Source: Desulfobacteraceae bacterium Eth-SRB2 (GTDB taxonomy: Bacteria > Desulfobacterota > Desulfobacteria > Desulfobacterales > UBA11574). Taken from it: 39,149 nt of DNA. Numbering within the stretch: position 1 is the first letter of the stretch; every line of letters starts with the position of its first letter. The DNA lies in the NCBI GenBank assembly GCA_004193595.1, contig RPGQ01000023.1:1-39149 (forward strand). The letters are read 5' to 3'. Below are positions 26,677 to 34,851 of this stretch, piece after piece. The notes under the pieces were generated by a model. That model had not been told where the DNA came from. It did no database searches and saw only the letters and a program-made list of their open reading frames with translations. The translations under genes were made by a program, and so were the position numbers.

Positions 26677-27540
26677 ATGAAGTTCGAAGTCAAATCCATA
26701 ATACCGATCCTGCTGATATGCCTCGGTATCCTGGCACCGGTTCATGCAGAAGTGGAATACAATGTTCTGAAAACATACAAACTTGAAGATCAGCCGGTTG
26801 ATATGGCCTTTTCGGCCAATCGCAACGAAATTTATGTGCTCAACCCAAAAGGGGAATTGTTGATTTACGCTGCCGACGGTCGTTTGACCGAAAAAATCAA
26901 CGTGGGCAAAGTCTATGACAGGTTACAGCTGATCCAAGGTTCGGATGTTCTTTTCTTGAGCAGTCGAAAGGACAAAACCATTCAGGTCATCCAGCTGGAA
27001 TTTGTTCAGAAGATCGACACTTCCGGTTCCCCTTATAAGGGTTCCGAGAATGCATCGGTGGTTATTGCGGTTTTCAGTGAATTCCAGTGTCCGCACTGTT
27101 CGAGACTCACGTCTCTTCTCGATCAGGTAATCGAAAAATACCCTAAACAAGTAAAAATTGTTTATAAAAACTTTCCGCTCCGATCCCACAAGTATTCCGA
27201 ACCTTCGGCCAAAGCCGCCCTGGCAGCAGAAAGGCAGGGCAAGTTCTGGTCCTTTCACGACCAGTTATACGCACACTACAAGGATCTTAGCGATGAGAAG
27301 ATACGCGAAATTGCCGGCCGGTTGAAACTTGACATGGCTCAATTTGAAAAAGACCGGAAAGACCCGGCCATTGCCGGCAAGGTGCATGCCGACATACGGG
27401 ATGGGAGCAAAGCCGGGGTCAGGGGTGTGCCGTCTGTTTTTATCAACGGCCGGCGCCTTCGAAAGCGCAGCCTGCAAGGTTTTTCAGAAATGATCGAGAA
27501 AGAATTACAAAAGGCCGCAAATTCATCGTCCCAAAAATGA
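26677..27540 (+). CDS. DsbA-like periplasmic thiol-disulfide protein with N-terminal repeat-type domain
   Basis: 287 residues. The signal peptide (MKFEVKSIIPILLICLGILA, then PVHA) has a likely cut after residue 24. Residues ~28-105 look like beta-propeller blades (DMAFSANRNEIYVLNPKGEL, LLIYAADGRLTEKINVGKV). A thioredoxin-fold DsbA/BdbD domain follows from ~110, with CPHC at 138-141 (FQCPHCSRL), a helical insertion including AERQGKFWSFHDQLYAHY, and a cis-Pro GVPSVF near 250. It probably catalyses disulfide formation or reduction in the periplasm; the N-terminal domain may select a partner. A ribosome site GGAGG precedes the ATG. No DsbB-like partner is in the window. Confidence 0.9.
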   Translation: MKFEVKSIIPILLICLGILAPVHAEVEYNVLKTYKLEDQPVDMAFSANRNEIYVLNPKGELLIYAADGRLTEKINVGKVYDRLQLIQGSDVLFLSSRKDKTIQVIQLEFVQKIDTSGSPYKGSENASVVIAVFSEFQCPHCSRLTSLLDQVIEKYPKQVKIVYKNFPLRSHKYSEPSAKAALAAERQGKFWSFHDQLYAHYKDLSDEKIREIAGRLKLDMAQFEKDRKDPAIAGKVHADIRDGSKAGVRGVPSVFINGRRLRKRSLQGFSEMIEKELQKAANSSSQK

Positions 27541-27545
27541 ATGGG

Positions 27546-27729
27546 GGGTGTAAATCAAGATTGTTGCTGATATACCTCAAGCAATCCAGGTTTCAGGTGT
27601 CAGTGTTCAGGTGTCAGCTCTTAGGTTCGTCCTCCTGACACCCGACACCTGAAACCTGAAACCAGACCTTCGAATTCCGATGGAAAGTAATAAATGACCG
27701 CTGTTAACCAACATCAGTGAATTACACAC
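27546..27729. repeat. TCAGGTGT-repeat element with degenerate ends
   Basis: It starts GGGTGTAAATCAAGATTGTT, like 34852, and ends with a weak inverted match (CAACATCAGTGAATTACAC). The inside has TTTCAGGTGTCAGTGTTCAG in one orientation and CCTGACACC, CACCTGAAACCTG units in the opposite, so it could form a hairpin. It follows the DsbA-like gene. Confidence 0.6.
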
Positions 27730-27886
27730 ATGAATGGGTTGCGACTGGGAGTGGGATCAGAACCTGATTCGCGGGAAAGAATAAAATGTACTGGTGTATC
27801 ATTCAAGATCTGATCCTTCTTTCTTTTTTTCAATCGCCTTTGTACCTGAATTTTGCACGAGTCGGAGGCTTTTTTATTCAAGGCAC

Positions 27887-27925
27887 TTAAGGGCGAAGTC
27901 ATAGTAAACTATTATGAGCCCTTAA
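27887..27925. other. Long hairpin over the end of the 27912 gene
   Basis: TTAAGGGC (27887-27894) pairs with GCCCTTAA (27918-27925), extended by TCATAGT/ACTATTATGA within. It contains the stop codon of the minus-strand gene. There is no T-run in either direction, so a terminator is doubtful. Confidence 0.5.
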
Positions 27926-28265
27926 TAACGAAGCAGATGGAAGCCTCCGGCTCGCCGTTTTTCATATCTTTGGGATCACCTGTCGGATGAAGCACGACCA
28001 TAACCATTACCCATTTCCCAAAAGGTAATTCACCCCGTGAAGCTGAATAATTTCCATTGCCCCATCTATCTGTTTTAAACATATATGGAGGCATACCTGC
28101 TCCGGTTTCATGTTTTTTCGGCTTGGCATTAACGAACCAGACCGTGTAAATGGAGTTGGATTTAAGCCCTCTGGCTTGAATGCTCACATGCTCATTGCCA
28201 ATAAAAGCACTGCCGCCGGCATTTGCATTCCCAAGAACCAGAACCCTTTTGAACACCATCCACAC
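27912..28265 (-). CDS. Conserved small protein with YTVWFVN signature, unknown function
   Basis: 117 residues. The body matches a small uncharacterised family with the pattern VSIQARGLKSNSIYTVWFVN, AGMPPYMFKTDRWGNG, LPFGKWVMVMVVLHPTGDPK and DMKNGEP. Homologues commonly have a signal peptide; here the N-terminus (MWMVFKRVLVLGNANAGGSA) has no complete signal and no ribosome site, so the true 5' end may be lost. A beta-sandwich fold is likely from the alternating hydrophobic pattern. No function is known. Confidence 0.55.
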   Translation of the reverse strand: MWMVFKRVLVLGNANAGGSAFIGNEHVSIQARGLKSNSIYTVWFVNAKPKKHETGAGMPPYMFKTDRWGNGNYSASRGELPFGKWVMVMVVLHPTGDPKDMKNGEPEASICFVIKGS

Positions 28266-28483
28266 CTACTACGGTTATGATTATAGTTTCGAAATCCTCG
28301 CCACCTTTTCATAGAAAATGAAGGGACCGCTTAAATCCGGAATGGATCAAAAACGTCGATATGTGGTTTATTTTATTTCTATTAAAAAGGTTGACAATGC
28401 TACATTGTGGTATTAAATTATTTTTAATTTCATCGTGATCGTTTTGTACTTATGTAAGTCATACCTGAGTTGAGCGATTGTCC

Positions 28484-28540
28484 ATGAAATATGTATGTGG
28501 AGGATGTGGCCGAGTGGCCATGGAAGAAGGCCATCTGTGA
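28484..28540 (+). CDS. 18-codon zinc-ribbon-like peptide
   Basis: ATG at 28484 encodes MKYVCGGCGRVAMEEGHL before a TGA. This is the start of a common small zinc-ribbon protein (MKYVCxxCGRV...), but the second Cys pair is missing, so it is a fragment or a leader. It lies 50 bp before the next gene, in a different frame. Confidence 0.3.
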   Translation: MKYVCGGCGRVAMEEGHL

Positions 28541-28589
28541 AAACCATCGGTTATCTAATGATCGCTTTTTCATCAAAGGAGGAAACGCC

Positions 28590-29012
28590 ATGAAAGATAA
28601 AGGAAGTTTACATTTGAAAATGCAGGAACTCTGTGATTGTTTTGCAACCGCAGATCCGTTAAAAGAAATGTCAGATATTAACGATGAAGTCGATAAAAAT
28701 GAAGCCGCGTTAAAATGGCTGGCATTGGCTGCTTTGCACGGTGTCAATAACAACGCCGAAAAAATTTCCATCACAAGATCAGATGATGGAAATGTAACGG
28801 TAACTGCTGAATACCGTAAAAAAGACCTTCCATCTCCGGGTTCCGAAGTCGCTGAAAAGATTATCGAGGCGGTGACCGGAATTACTCATATCGATGGGGA
28901 TAAAGGAAAAAGCCCCTTGGCATTAGGTATCCGGGATAGCAGTATTGATCTCAAAATAAAATTGAAAACAAAGGATGGCGGCAAAAAAATAACCATAAAA
29001 TTTCCGGAATAA
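28590..29012 (+). CDS. Conserved protein of unknown function (140 aa)
   Basis: ATG at 28590 follows a strong AAAGGAGG. The protein begins MKDKGSLHLKMQELCDCFAT and has a helical N-terminal half (ALKWLALAALHGVNNNAEKI) and a beta-rich, charged C-terminal half (VTVTAEYRKKDLPSPGSEVA, IDLKIKLKTKDGGKKITIKF). No signal or membrane segment is present. The last codon is immediately followed by a short inverted-repeat element starting at 29013. Family not recognised. Confidence 0.65.
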   Translation: MKDKGSLHLKMQELCDCFATADPLKEMSDINDEVDKNEAALKWLALAALHGVNNNAEKISITRSDDGNVTVTAEYRKKDLPSPGSEVAEKIIEAVTGITHIDGDKGKSPLALGIRDSSIDLKIKLKTKDGGKKITIKFPE

Positions 29013-29064
29013 TTTTGATGAATTCATAAAAAGGCCTTTTTTGATATTTTACGAGACCATCAAA
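29013..29064. repeat. Minimal form of the TTTTACGAG element
   Basis: TTTTGATGAATTCATAAAAA pairs imperfectly with TTTTACGAGACCATCAAA, with AAAGGCCTTT at the centre. It starts at the first base after the stop of the preceding gene and touches the 182-bp element next to it. Confidence 0.6.
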
Positions 29065-29065
29065 C

Positions 29066-29247
29066 TTGATGAACTCGTAAAAAGTCCGATTTAGACGGTT
29101 TCGTAAAAAGTTCAAATTCCCCCGCCAAACATAGGCGGGATAAAAAGGCGTTGCAAATTTTGTAATCATGAGGCGTACTTTTCGTACGTTGAATGATTGC
29201 GAAATGCAGCACAACGCAGAAGTTGGACTTTTTACGAGACCGTCAAA
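29066..29247. repeat. 182-bp element of the TTTTACGAG family, copy 1
   Basis: Identical to 34054-34235 except one base (T to C in AAATTCCC near 29115). It has a double left arm (TTGATGAACTCGTAAAAAGT and GACGGTTTCGTAAAAAGTTC) and a right arm ACTTTTTACGAGACCGTC, a CCCCGCC...GGCGGG hairpin, and a core GAGGCGTACTTTTCGTACGT. The last part of the core (CACAACGCAGA) resembles that of the MITE family at 14827 and 23465. Confidence 0.85.
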
Positions 29248-29290
29248 CTTACGAAAAACTTTTTTGAAAAATATTGCAAATAGGCCTATT

Positions 29291-29506
29291 ATGAAACCTA
29301 CAAAACAAAAAATAATGATAGATCTTGAAAGACTCAACCGTTTAAATTCAGAAGGGTGCCCTGCCTGTAAAAGGAAGTTCACCCTCGGAGAAACGGTTGT
29401 TCTTGCATGCGGGCCATGGCAGGGAGCAAAATATATCCATGAAAATGAAGCGGTTTTTGATAAAACAACTTCAGCGTATTATGAACGTAAGTGTTACCCT
29501 ATCTGA
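29291..29506 (+). CDS. Small Cys-rich protein, unknown function
   Basis: From ATG at 29291 (or 29315) the product has 71 residues: MIDLERLNRLNSEGCPACKR, FTLGETVVLACGPWQG, YERKCYPI. The CPAC pair and the later Cys residues suggest zinc binding. The open frame upstream is in the 182-bp repeat and is not part of the gene. No ribosome site is evident, so the start is uncertain. A convergent terminator follows. Confidence 0.6.
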   Translation: MKPTKQKIMIDLERLNRLNSEGCPACKRKFTLGETVVLACGPWQGAKYIHENEAVFDKTTSAYYERKCYPI

Positions 29507-29523
29507 TCCGGGAAAAACCAAAA

Positions 29524-29558
29524 AAAAGCGTGGATTATCCTTTCAATGCCACGCTTTT
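29524..29558. terminator. Bidirectional terminator between convergent genes
   Basis: AAAAGCGTGG (29524-29533) pairs perfectly with CCACGCTTTT (29549-29558), flanked by A-runs on one side and T-runs on the other, so it can serve both the small plus-strand gene and minus-strand acnA. Confidence 0.8.
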
Positions 29559-29602
29559 CCGTTTTACATGGATGACATGCTGTTTTATGTATGCAATGGA
29601 AA

Positions 29603-32350
29603 CTAGTTATTCTGAAGAATATTCCGGAGCACACATTGCAGAATGCCGCCGTTTTCATAGTACTCCACATCCACATCCGTATCCAGCCGTGAAATCACTT
29701 CAAAATCCATGGTTTTTCCGTCTTCTGCTACGGCGGTGACCTGTAATACTTTTCGTGGGCTGATATCTTGGATTCCGCTGATATAAAACGTTTCGGAACC
29801 CGTTAAACCCAGGGTTTCCAAATTCTCATTTTCTTTAAACACCAACGGCAGTACCCCCATGCCAACCAGATTGCTCCGGTGAATCCGCTCAAAAGATTGG
29901 GCAATCACCGCTTTTATTCCCAAAAGAATGGTTCCTTTTGCGGCCCAGTCTCTGGAAGACCCGGTCCCGTATTCTCTGCCTCCCAATACAATCAGGGGCC
30001 TGGATTCAGCCATATATTCCAGGGCGGCATCATAGACAAACATTTCTTTTTTAGTGGGAAATTTTACGGTAAAACTGCCTTCCTTAGGCGCAACCAGCTT
30101 GTTTTTTATGCGAATATTTCCGAACGTTCCCCGAATCATCACTTCGTGATTTCCTCTGCGCGAACCATAGGAATTAAACTCTGCGGGAAGCACGTGATTT
30201 GCCATCAGGTAGCGGCCGGCAGGATAATCTTCGGGTATGGCTCCGGCCGGAGAAATATGGTCCGTGGTCACCGAATCTCCCAGCAATAAAAGCACACCGG
30301 CATTTTCTATATCCGAAGCCTTTGCATGATCGAGAGTGAAATTTTCAAAATACGGCGGCTTTTTAATATAGCTGGACTGTTCATCCCAGTCAAAGGTAGT
30401 ACTTTCCGTAACTTCCAGGGCTTGCCAGAATTCGTCCCCGTCAAATATTTTGGCGTACTCACTTTCAAAAAACTCTTTATGAACATGCTTTTGTACCAGG
30501 CTTTGGATTTCCGCGTTGGTCGGCCAGATATCCGAAAGATAGACGGGTTGGCCGCCGGAATCGGTCCCAAGCGGTTCCACGGTCAAATCGATATCCACCC
30601 TTCCGGCCAGCGCCAGTGCCACCACCAGCAAGGGTGATGCTAAAAAATTTGCCCGGATACTCTGATGGATTCTGGCCTCGAAATTGCGGTTTCCCGACAG
30701 CACCGAGGCTACGGTCAAATCATTTTCAGAAATCGCTCTCTCGATCTCCGGATGCAAAGGACCGCTGTTTCCGATACAGGTGGTGCATCCGAAGGCTGCC
30801 AGATGAAAACCCAGGGCCTCGAGATAAGGCACCAATCCCGCGTCTTCAAGATACCGAATGACCACTTTGGAACCCGGCGCCAGGGAAGTCTTTACATGCG
30901 GAGGGACTTTTAATCCTTTGGCCACGGCCTTTTGGGCCAACAGTCCCGCTCCCATCAGGACAAAAGGGTTTGAGGTGTTTGTACATGAAGTTATGGCGGC
31001 GATCACAATGCTCCCGTGGCCGATTGTGGCCGTTTTTCCGTCAAGGTTCACCGGATATTTTCCGGCGTCAGTTACCTTGCAACGGGGTGTCCTCACCGTT
31101 CGGCAGCCGGATTCGTCGTGAAACGTGGAAATGCCGGCCAGATCCGCGTTTCGATCATATTCACCCCCCAGTACCGTGGCAAAGTTTCTTTTAAGATCCT
31201 TTAGCTCGATCCTGTCCTGGGGTCGGGCCGGACCGGCAACAGAGGGTTTTACCGAGGAAAGGTCGAGTTCGAGAACTTCCGTGTATTCCGGCTCTTGTTG
31301 CCCGGTATAGAATAACCCCACGGCCCGGGTATAGATCTCAACCAGATCGGCCTGTTTTTCCCGATGGGTCAGGTGAAGGTATTCTATGGTCTTTTCATCC
31401 ACAGGAAAAAACCCCACGGTGGCACCGTATTCCGGCGTCATATTGGCAATGGTGGCCCGGTGGGGGACCGACAGTTTCTTCATTCCCGGACCGAAATATT
31501 CGACAAATTTTTCCACAACATTGTGTTTCCTGAGCAGTTCGGTCACCACCAGCACCAGATCGGTTGCCGTTATTCCTTCTTTCAACTCGCCGACCATTTT
31601 TACACCGATCACTTGAGGAATCGACATATAATACGGCTGTCCGAGCATGACGGCCTCAGCCTCTATGCCGCCAACGCCCCAGCCCATTACCCCGATGCCG
31701 TCAATCATGGTGGTATGTGAGTCGGTGCCCACCAGAGAGTCCGGATACGCCATGGATTTTCCGTCGAACGTTTCGACCATCACCACCTGCCCCAGATATT
31801 CAAGATTTACCTGGTGGCAGATTCCGGAATTCGGAGGAACCACCCGAAAGTTATTGAAACTCTTCTGGGCCCATTTCAAGAGCGCGTATCTTTCCCCATT
31901 CCGTTCATACTCCTTGGCCACATTTTTTTGTAACGCGTCCCGGGTGCCAAAATAATCAACCTGGACGGAATGGTCGATGATCAAATCGACCGGTACCAGC
32001 GGGTTGATTTTCATGGGGTCACCCCCGAGATCTTTTACGGCGTCCCGCATGGCGGCAAGATCCACCACTGCGGGAACACCGGTAAAATCCTGCATCAAAA
32101 CCCGTGCCGGATGAAAAGGTATTTCCACGGGTTCGTCATATCGTTTTTTCCACCCGGCGATTTTGAGCACATCCTCTTTTTTGACAATACGGCCATCCAG
32201 TTTCCTCAACAGGTTTTCAACAAGGATTCTGATGGAAAACGGCAGCTTATTTATATCTGAAATACCTTTTTCCTGAAGCAGACTGATGTCTGCAATATCA
32301 TACGGCCTGTTGTTTACCTTGATCTGGCGGATAAATTCCTGTCTTTGCAT
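29603..32350 (-). CDS. acnA: Aconitate hydratase, AcnA/IRP type
   Basis: Aconitase interconverts citrate and isocitrate by means of a [4Fe-4S] cluster. The 915-residue protein is of the AcnA/IRP type. Cluster cysteines are in SCTNTSNP (mid-protein) and GCTTCIGNSG. Other markers are VLMQDFTGVPAVVDLAAMRD, VDLIIDHSVQVD, VGTDSHTTMIDGIGVMGWGV, GDSVTTDHISPAG, NSYGSRRGNHEVMIRGTF and YGTGSSRDWAAKG. In sulfate reducers with complete oxidation it belongs to the TCA cycle. It is the last gene in the nqr direction, after an unknown gene, with a gap of 72 bp. No frameshift is visible. Confidence 0.97.
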   Translation of the reverse strand: MQRQEFIRQIKVNNRPYDIADISLLQEKGISDINKLPFSIRILVENLLRKLDGRIVKKEDVLKIAGWKKRYDEPVEIPFHPARVLMQDFTGVPAVVDLAAMRDAVKDLGGDPMKINPLVPVDLIIDHSVQVDYFGTRDALQKNVAKEYERNGERYALLKWAQKSFNNFRVVPPNSGICHQVNLEYLGQVVMVETFDGKSMAYPDSLVGTDSHTTMIDGIGVMGWGVGGIEAEAVMLGQPYYMSIPQVIGVKMVGELKEGITATDLVLVVTELLRKHNVVEKFVEYFGPGMKKLSVPHRATIANMTPEYGATVGFFPVDEKTIEYLHLTHREKQADLVEIYTRAVGLFYTGQQEPEYTEVLELDLSSVKPSVAGPARPQDRIELKDLKRNFATVLGGEYDRNADLAGISTFHDESGCRTVRTPRCKVTDAGKYPVNLDGKTATIGHGSIVIAAITSCTNTSNPFVLMGAGLLAQKAVAKGLKVPPHVKTSLAPGSKVVIRYLEDAGLVPYLEALGFHLAAFGCTTCIGNSGPLHPEIERAISENDLTVASVLSGNRNFEARIHQSIRANFLASPLLVVALALAGRVDIDLTVEPLGTDSGGQPVYLSDIWPTNAEIQSLVQKHVHKEFFESEYAKIFDGDEFWQALEVTESTTFDWDEQSSYIKKPPYFENFTLDHAKASDIENAGVLLLLGDSVTTDHISPAGAIPEDYPAGRYLMANHVLPAEFNSYGSRRGNHEVMIRGTFGNIRIKNKLVAPKEGSFTVKFPTKKEMFVYDAALEYMAESRPLIVLGGREYGTGSSRDWAAKGTILLGIKAVIAQSFERIHRSNLVGMGVLPLVFKENENLETLGLTGSETFYISGIQDISPRKVLQVTAVAEDGKTMDFEVISRLDTDVDVEYYENGGILQCVLRNILQNN

Positions 32351-32422
32351 AGTTTCCTCTCTCGTAAATAATTGTGCCCGGACATCTCGGCGTTGATTTG
32401 CCCCTCGACAAATTTCAGGTTT

Positions 32423-32902
32423 TCACGGCGCACCTTCTTTAAAAGAAGCTAATCCCAACAACCGGACCGCAACTTCCGGGTCCATTCGGTAGCGGCTGCC
32501 GAGTCCTTGAAAAAAATGGTGTCTTTCAATAAGGGCGATCCCCAGTTGAGTGATAATCATTTGTTGACCGGTTTCTTTTTCACGGACTGCGGCTTCCCCC
32601 TTTTCAAACACACCATCCGTTTTAAATGGAGAGGGCACCCTGCCCCTGGATTCGAAAAAGACAACATAGACACCCGGTTTGATTTGAATTTCAGCGCCAT
32701 GGGCTTGCTGTGCTTGTTGATAAACCGCTTTAAGGCTATCCACCAATGTTTTTATGGAAATTCCGAGCCGGTCCAATTTTCTTTGATCAGCAGAAATAAT
32801 TTCATCAACCGGACGCGAATCATGCCCCAAAAATCCTTGTGCTGAAAATTTTGAAGGGCCTAAGCATTGAATTAATTCGTCCTCGGCAGGGCTCCGTTTC
32901 AT
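32423..32902 (-). CDS. Conserved unknown protein between nqrF and acnA
   Basis: 159 residues, no signal or membrane helix. Notable conserved-looking stretches: CLGPSKFSAQGFLGHDSRPV, DEIISADQRKLDRLGIS, EIQIKPGVYVVFFESRGRVP, MIITQLGIALIERHHFFQGL and GSRYRMDPEVAVRLLGL. The start at 32902 lies 24 bp after the nqrF stop, without a strong ribosome site. Position suggests a role linked with the sodium pump or central oxidation, but none is established. Confidence 0.75.
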   Translation of the reverse strand: MKRSPAEDELIQCLGPSKFSAQGFLGHDSRPVDEIISADQRKLDRLGISIKTLVDSLKAVYQQAQQAHGAEIQIKPGVYVVFFESRGRVPSPFKTDGVFEKGEAAVREKETGQQMIITQLGIALIERHHFFQGLGSRYRMDPEVAVRLLGLASFKEGAP

Positions 32903-32926
32903 GTTGCAATCCCGTTCTTTAAAATT

Positions 32927-34030
32927 TTAGGCAAACTTGTCAAAATAAATTTTCTCTTCCGGCAGTCCGCCTTCCGTCAATACGGATATGCACGCATTAA
33001 TCATGCCCGGCGATCCGCACAGGTAGGCTTCGTGAGCGGATGTGTCCGGGAAGTATCGTTTCACCACATCCGTAATTAATCCTCGTTCTCCCTGCCAATT
33101 CGAATCCTCGGGTTCTTGTGACAGGGCCGGGACAAATTTGAACCATTCCGATGAATCGGCAATATTGTTCAGCTCATCCGCATAAAATAAATCTTTCTGG
33201 CTAAGGGCGCCAAAGAAGTAAACGGCATTTCGGTGAATGCCTTTTTCAACCATTCTTTGTATGATGCTCCAAATCGGCGCCATGCCGCTGCCGCCGGCAA
33301 TAAAAATAATGGGCGCATCCGTTTCTGACAGTTGAAATTCGCCGTAGGGACCCGAGAAATAAAGTTCCTTTCCTTCCTGAAGATAATCAAACACCCATGT
33401 GGTGCAGATGCCCTCCGGAACTTTTCGGATCATCAGCTCAATGTGTCTGTTGTCAGAGGGCACCGAAGAAATCGAATAGGCGCGCATTACCGCTTCCCTG
33501 CCTTTATATTCTTCAGACTCCAGTTGAATATATTGTCCGGCCACAAAATCGATGGTTTGGGGTTCGATGAGTTCAATACGCAGCCCGGCAATATCATAGG
33601 TGAGCATTTCTTTTTCAATAAGCTTTGCCCGAAAGTGTTTGACCGCAAACAGTTCTTTTGGGATTTCAATTTTAAGGTCGTTTCGGATTTTGACCTGGCA
33701 CGACAACCGAACGCCGGTTTCGAGTTCTTCAGGTGTTAAATGGTGCTCTTCCACGGGCCCGACAAATCCGGCGCCTTCTAACACTTTAAGTTTACAATAG
33801 GCGCAACTGCCTCTGCCGCCGCATGCCGATGGAATGAAAATGCTGTTTTCCGCCAGGGCGGACAATAGGGGTGAACCGCCGTCAACGGCCAGTTCCTTCT
33901 CGCCGGCATTGATATCGAGGTTGCAGGGACCGTAATTCAGGATCTTTTTTTCAGCCACAACCAGCACGGCCGCCAAAAAACCGCCGCATGCCGCTAAAAA
34001 TCCTACGGATATGAATATCGCGTTAAGCAT
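32927..34030 (-). CDS. nqrF: Na+-translocating NADH:quinone reductase subunit F
   Basis: NqrF takes electrons from NADH to FAD and a [2Fe-2S] cluster. The ~370-residue protein has an N-terminal membrane helix (about 5-28), then a plant-type ferredoxin domain: cluster cysteines are C74, C80, C83 in SACGGRGSCAYC and C115 in RLSCQV, numbered from TTG 34042. The FNR-like domain follows, with RAYSISSVPSD (FAD), GPYGEFQL and GGSGMAPIWS (NAD). The start is ATG at 34030; TTG at 34042 is in frame. Neither has a recognisable Shine-Dalgarno sequence, and a 182-bp repeat ends 12-24 bp upstream, so its translation may have been altered by the insertion. Confidence 0.95.
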   Translation of the reverse strand: MLNAIFISVGFLAACGGFLAAVLVVAEKKILNYGPCNLDINAGEKELAVDGGSPLLSALAENSIFIPSACGGRGSCAYCKLKVLEGAGFVGPVEEHHLTPEELETGVRLSCQVKIRNDLKIEIPKELFAVKHFRAKLIEKEMLTYDIAGLRIELIEPQTIDFVAGQYIQLESEEYKGREAVMRAYSISSVPSDNRHIELMIRKVPEGICTTWVFDYLQEGKELYFSGPYGEFQLSETDAPIIFIAGGSGMAPIWSIIQRMVEKGIHRNAVYFFGALSQKDLFYADELNNIADSSEWFKFVPALSQEPEDSNWQGERGLITDVVKRYFPDTSAHEAYLCGSPGMINACISVLTEGGLPEEKIYFDKFA

Positions 34031-34053
34031 ATTATTATTCAACGAATCAAATT

Positions 34054-34235
34054 TTGATGAACTCGTAAAAAGTCCGATTTAGACGGTTTCGTAAAAAGTT
34101 CAAACTCCCCCGCCAAACATAGGCGGGATAAAAAGGCGTTGCAAATTTTGTAATCATGAGGCGTACTTTTCGTACGTTGAATGATTGCGAAATGCAGCAC
34201 AACGCAGAAGTTGGACTTTTTACGAGACCGTCAAA
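34054..34235. repeat. 182-bp element of the TTTTACGAG family, copy 2, between nqrE and nqrF
   Basis: One base differs from 29066-29247. It fills almost the whole nqrE-nqrF gap, and its right end (GACCGTCAAA) includes the TCA that is the nqrE stop codon on the minus strand. TCAAATTTTGAT occurs at both sides (34047-34058 and 34231-34242), a possible target duplication overlapping the ends. Confidence 0.85.
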
Positions 34236-34839
34236 TTTTGATCATTCCGGAAAAACCCACAAAAGCCAGCGCCATAATACCGATGATGATCAAAGTGATC
34301 CCGGGACCTTCCAACCCTCTGGGAACAGATGCTTCGTTTACCTTTTCGCGAATGCCACCGATGATGGTGATGGCCAAAAACCATCCCAAGCCGCTTCCCA
34401 GGCCAAAAGCAAAGGCCTGCAAGAGGCTATACGGTTTGTTGAGCATAAAAAGCGACGTTCCAAGAATGGCGCAATTTACCGTTATTAAAGGTAGAAAAAT
34501 ACCTAAAGAAAAATAAAGTTTTATGGATACCCGCTCAATCACCATTTCCACAAACTGAACAAAGGCGGCGATAACGATGATAAAGACAATCAGTTTTAAA
34601 TAGGCGATGCCCAGAGGAATTAAAAGAAACTGGTATACCAGATAATTGATTACTGCCGTGCAGGCGGTGACAAAGATCACGGCCAGTCCCAACCCCAGAC
34701 TGGTATCCACTTTTTTCGATACGCCCAGACAGGAGCACATCCCCAGAAACCGGGTCAGCAAAATATTATCGGTAAAGGTCGCTGAGATAAGAATCAAAAA
34801 GAACGTTTGAATGATTCCTGAATGTAAAACATCCATCAC
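34231..34839 (-). CDS. nqrE: Na+-translocating NADH:quinone reductase subunit E
   Basis: Integral membrane subunit of six helices forming, with NqrD, the central part with the Fe site. 202 residues with the typical ATFTDNILLTRFLGMCSCLG (Cys of the iron site), FVEMVIERVSIKLYFSLGIF, LPLITVNCAILGTSLFM (second Cys) and FGLGSGLGWFLAITIIGGIR. The start at 34839 is preceded by AGAGGG. The final codons SGMIKI and the stop are provided at the junction with the repeat. The length is normal, so the insertion did not truncate it noticeably. Confidence 0.97.
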   Translation of the reverse strand: MMDVLHSGIIQTFFLILISATFTDNILLTRFLGMCSCLGVSKKVDTSLGLGLAVIFVTACTAVINYLVYQFLLIPLGIAYLKLIVFIIVIAAFVQFVEMVIERVSIKLYFSLGIFLPLITVNCAILGTSLFMLNKPYSLLQAFAFGLGSGLGWFLAITIIGGIREKVNEASVPRGLEGPGITLIIIGIMALAFVGFSGMIKI

Positions 34840-34851
34840 ATACCCTCTGTA

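Noticed and set aside
28500..28560. tRNA-like GGATGTGGCCGAGTGGCC near 28500
   Set aside because: Resembles the start of a tRNA-Ser or -Leu but no acceptor, anticodon or T arm can be built.
29168..29290. Upstream part of the Cys-rich gene's frame and its copy at 34156-34260
   Set aside because: The same MRRTFRTLNDCEMQ translation in both places is the 182-bp repeat, not protein coding sequence.
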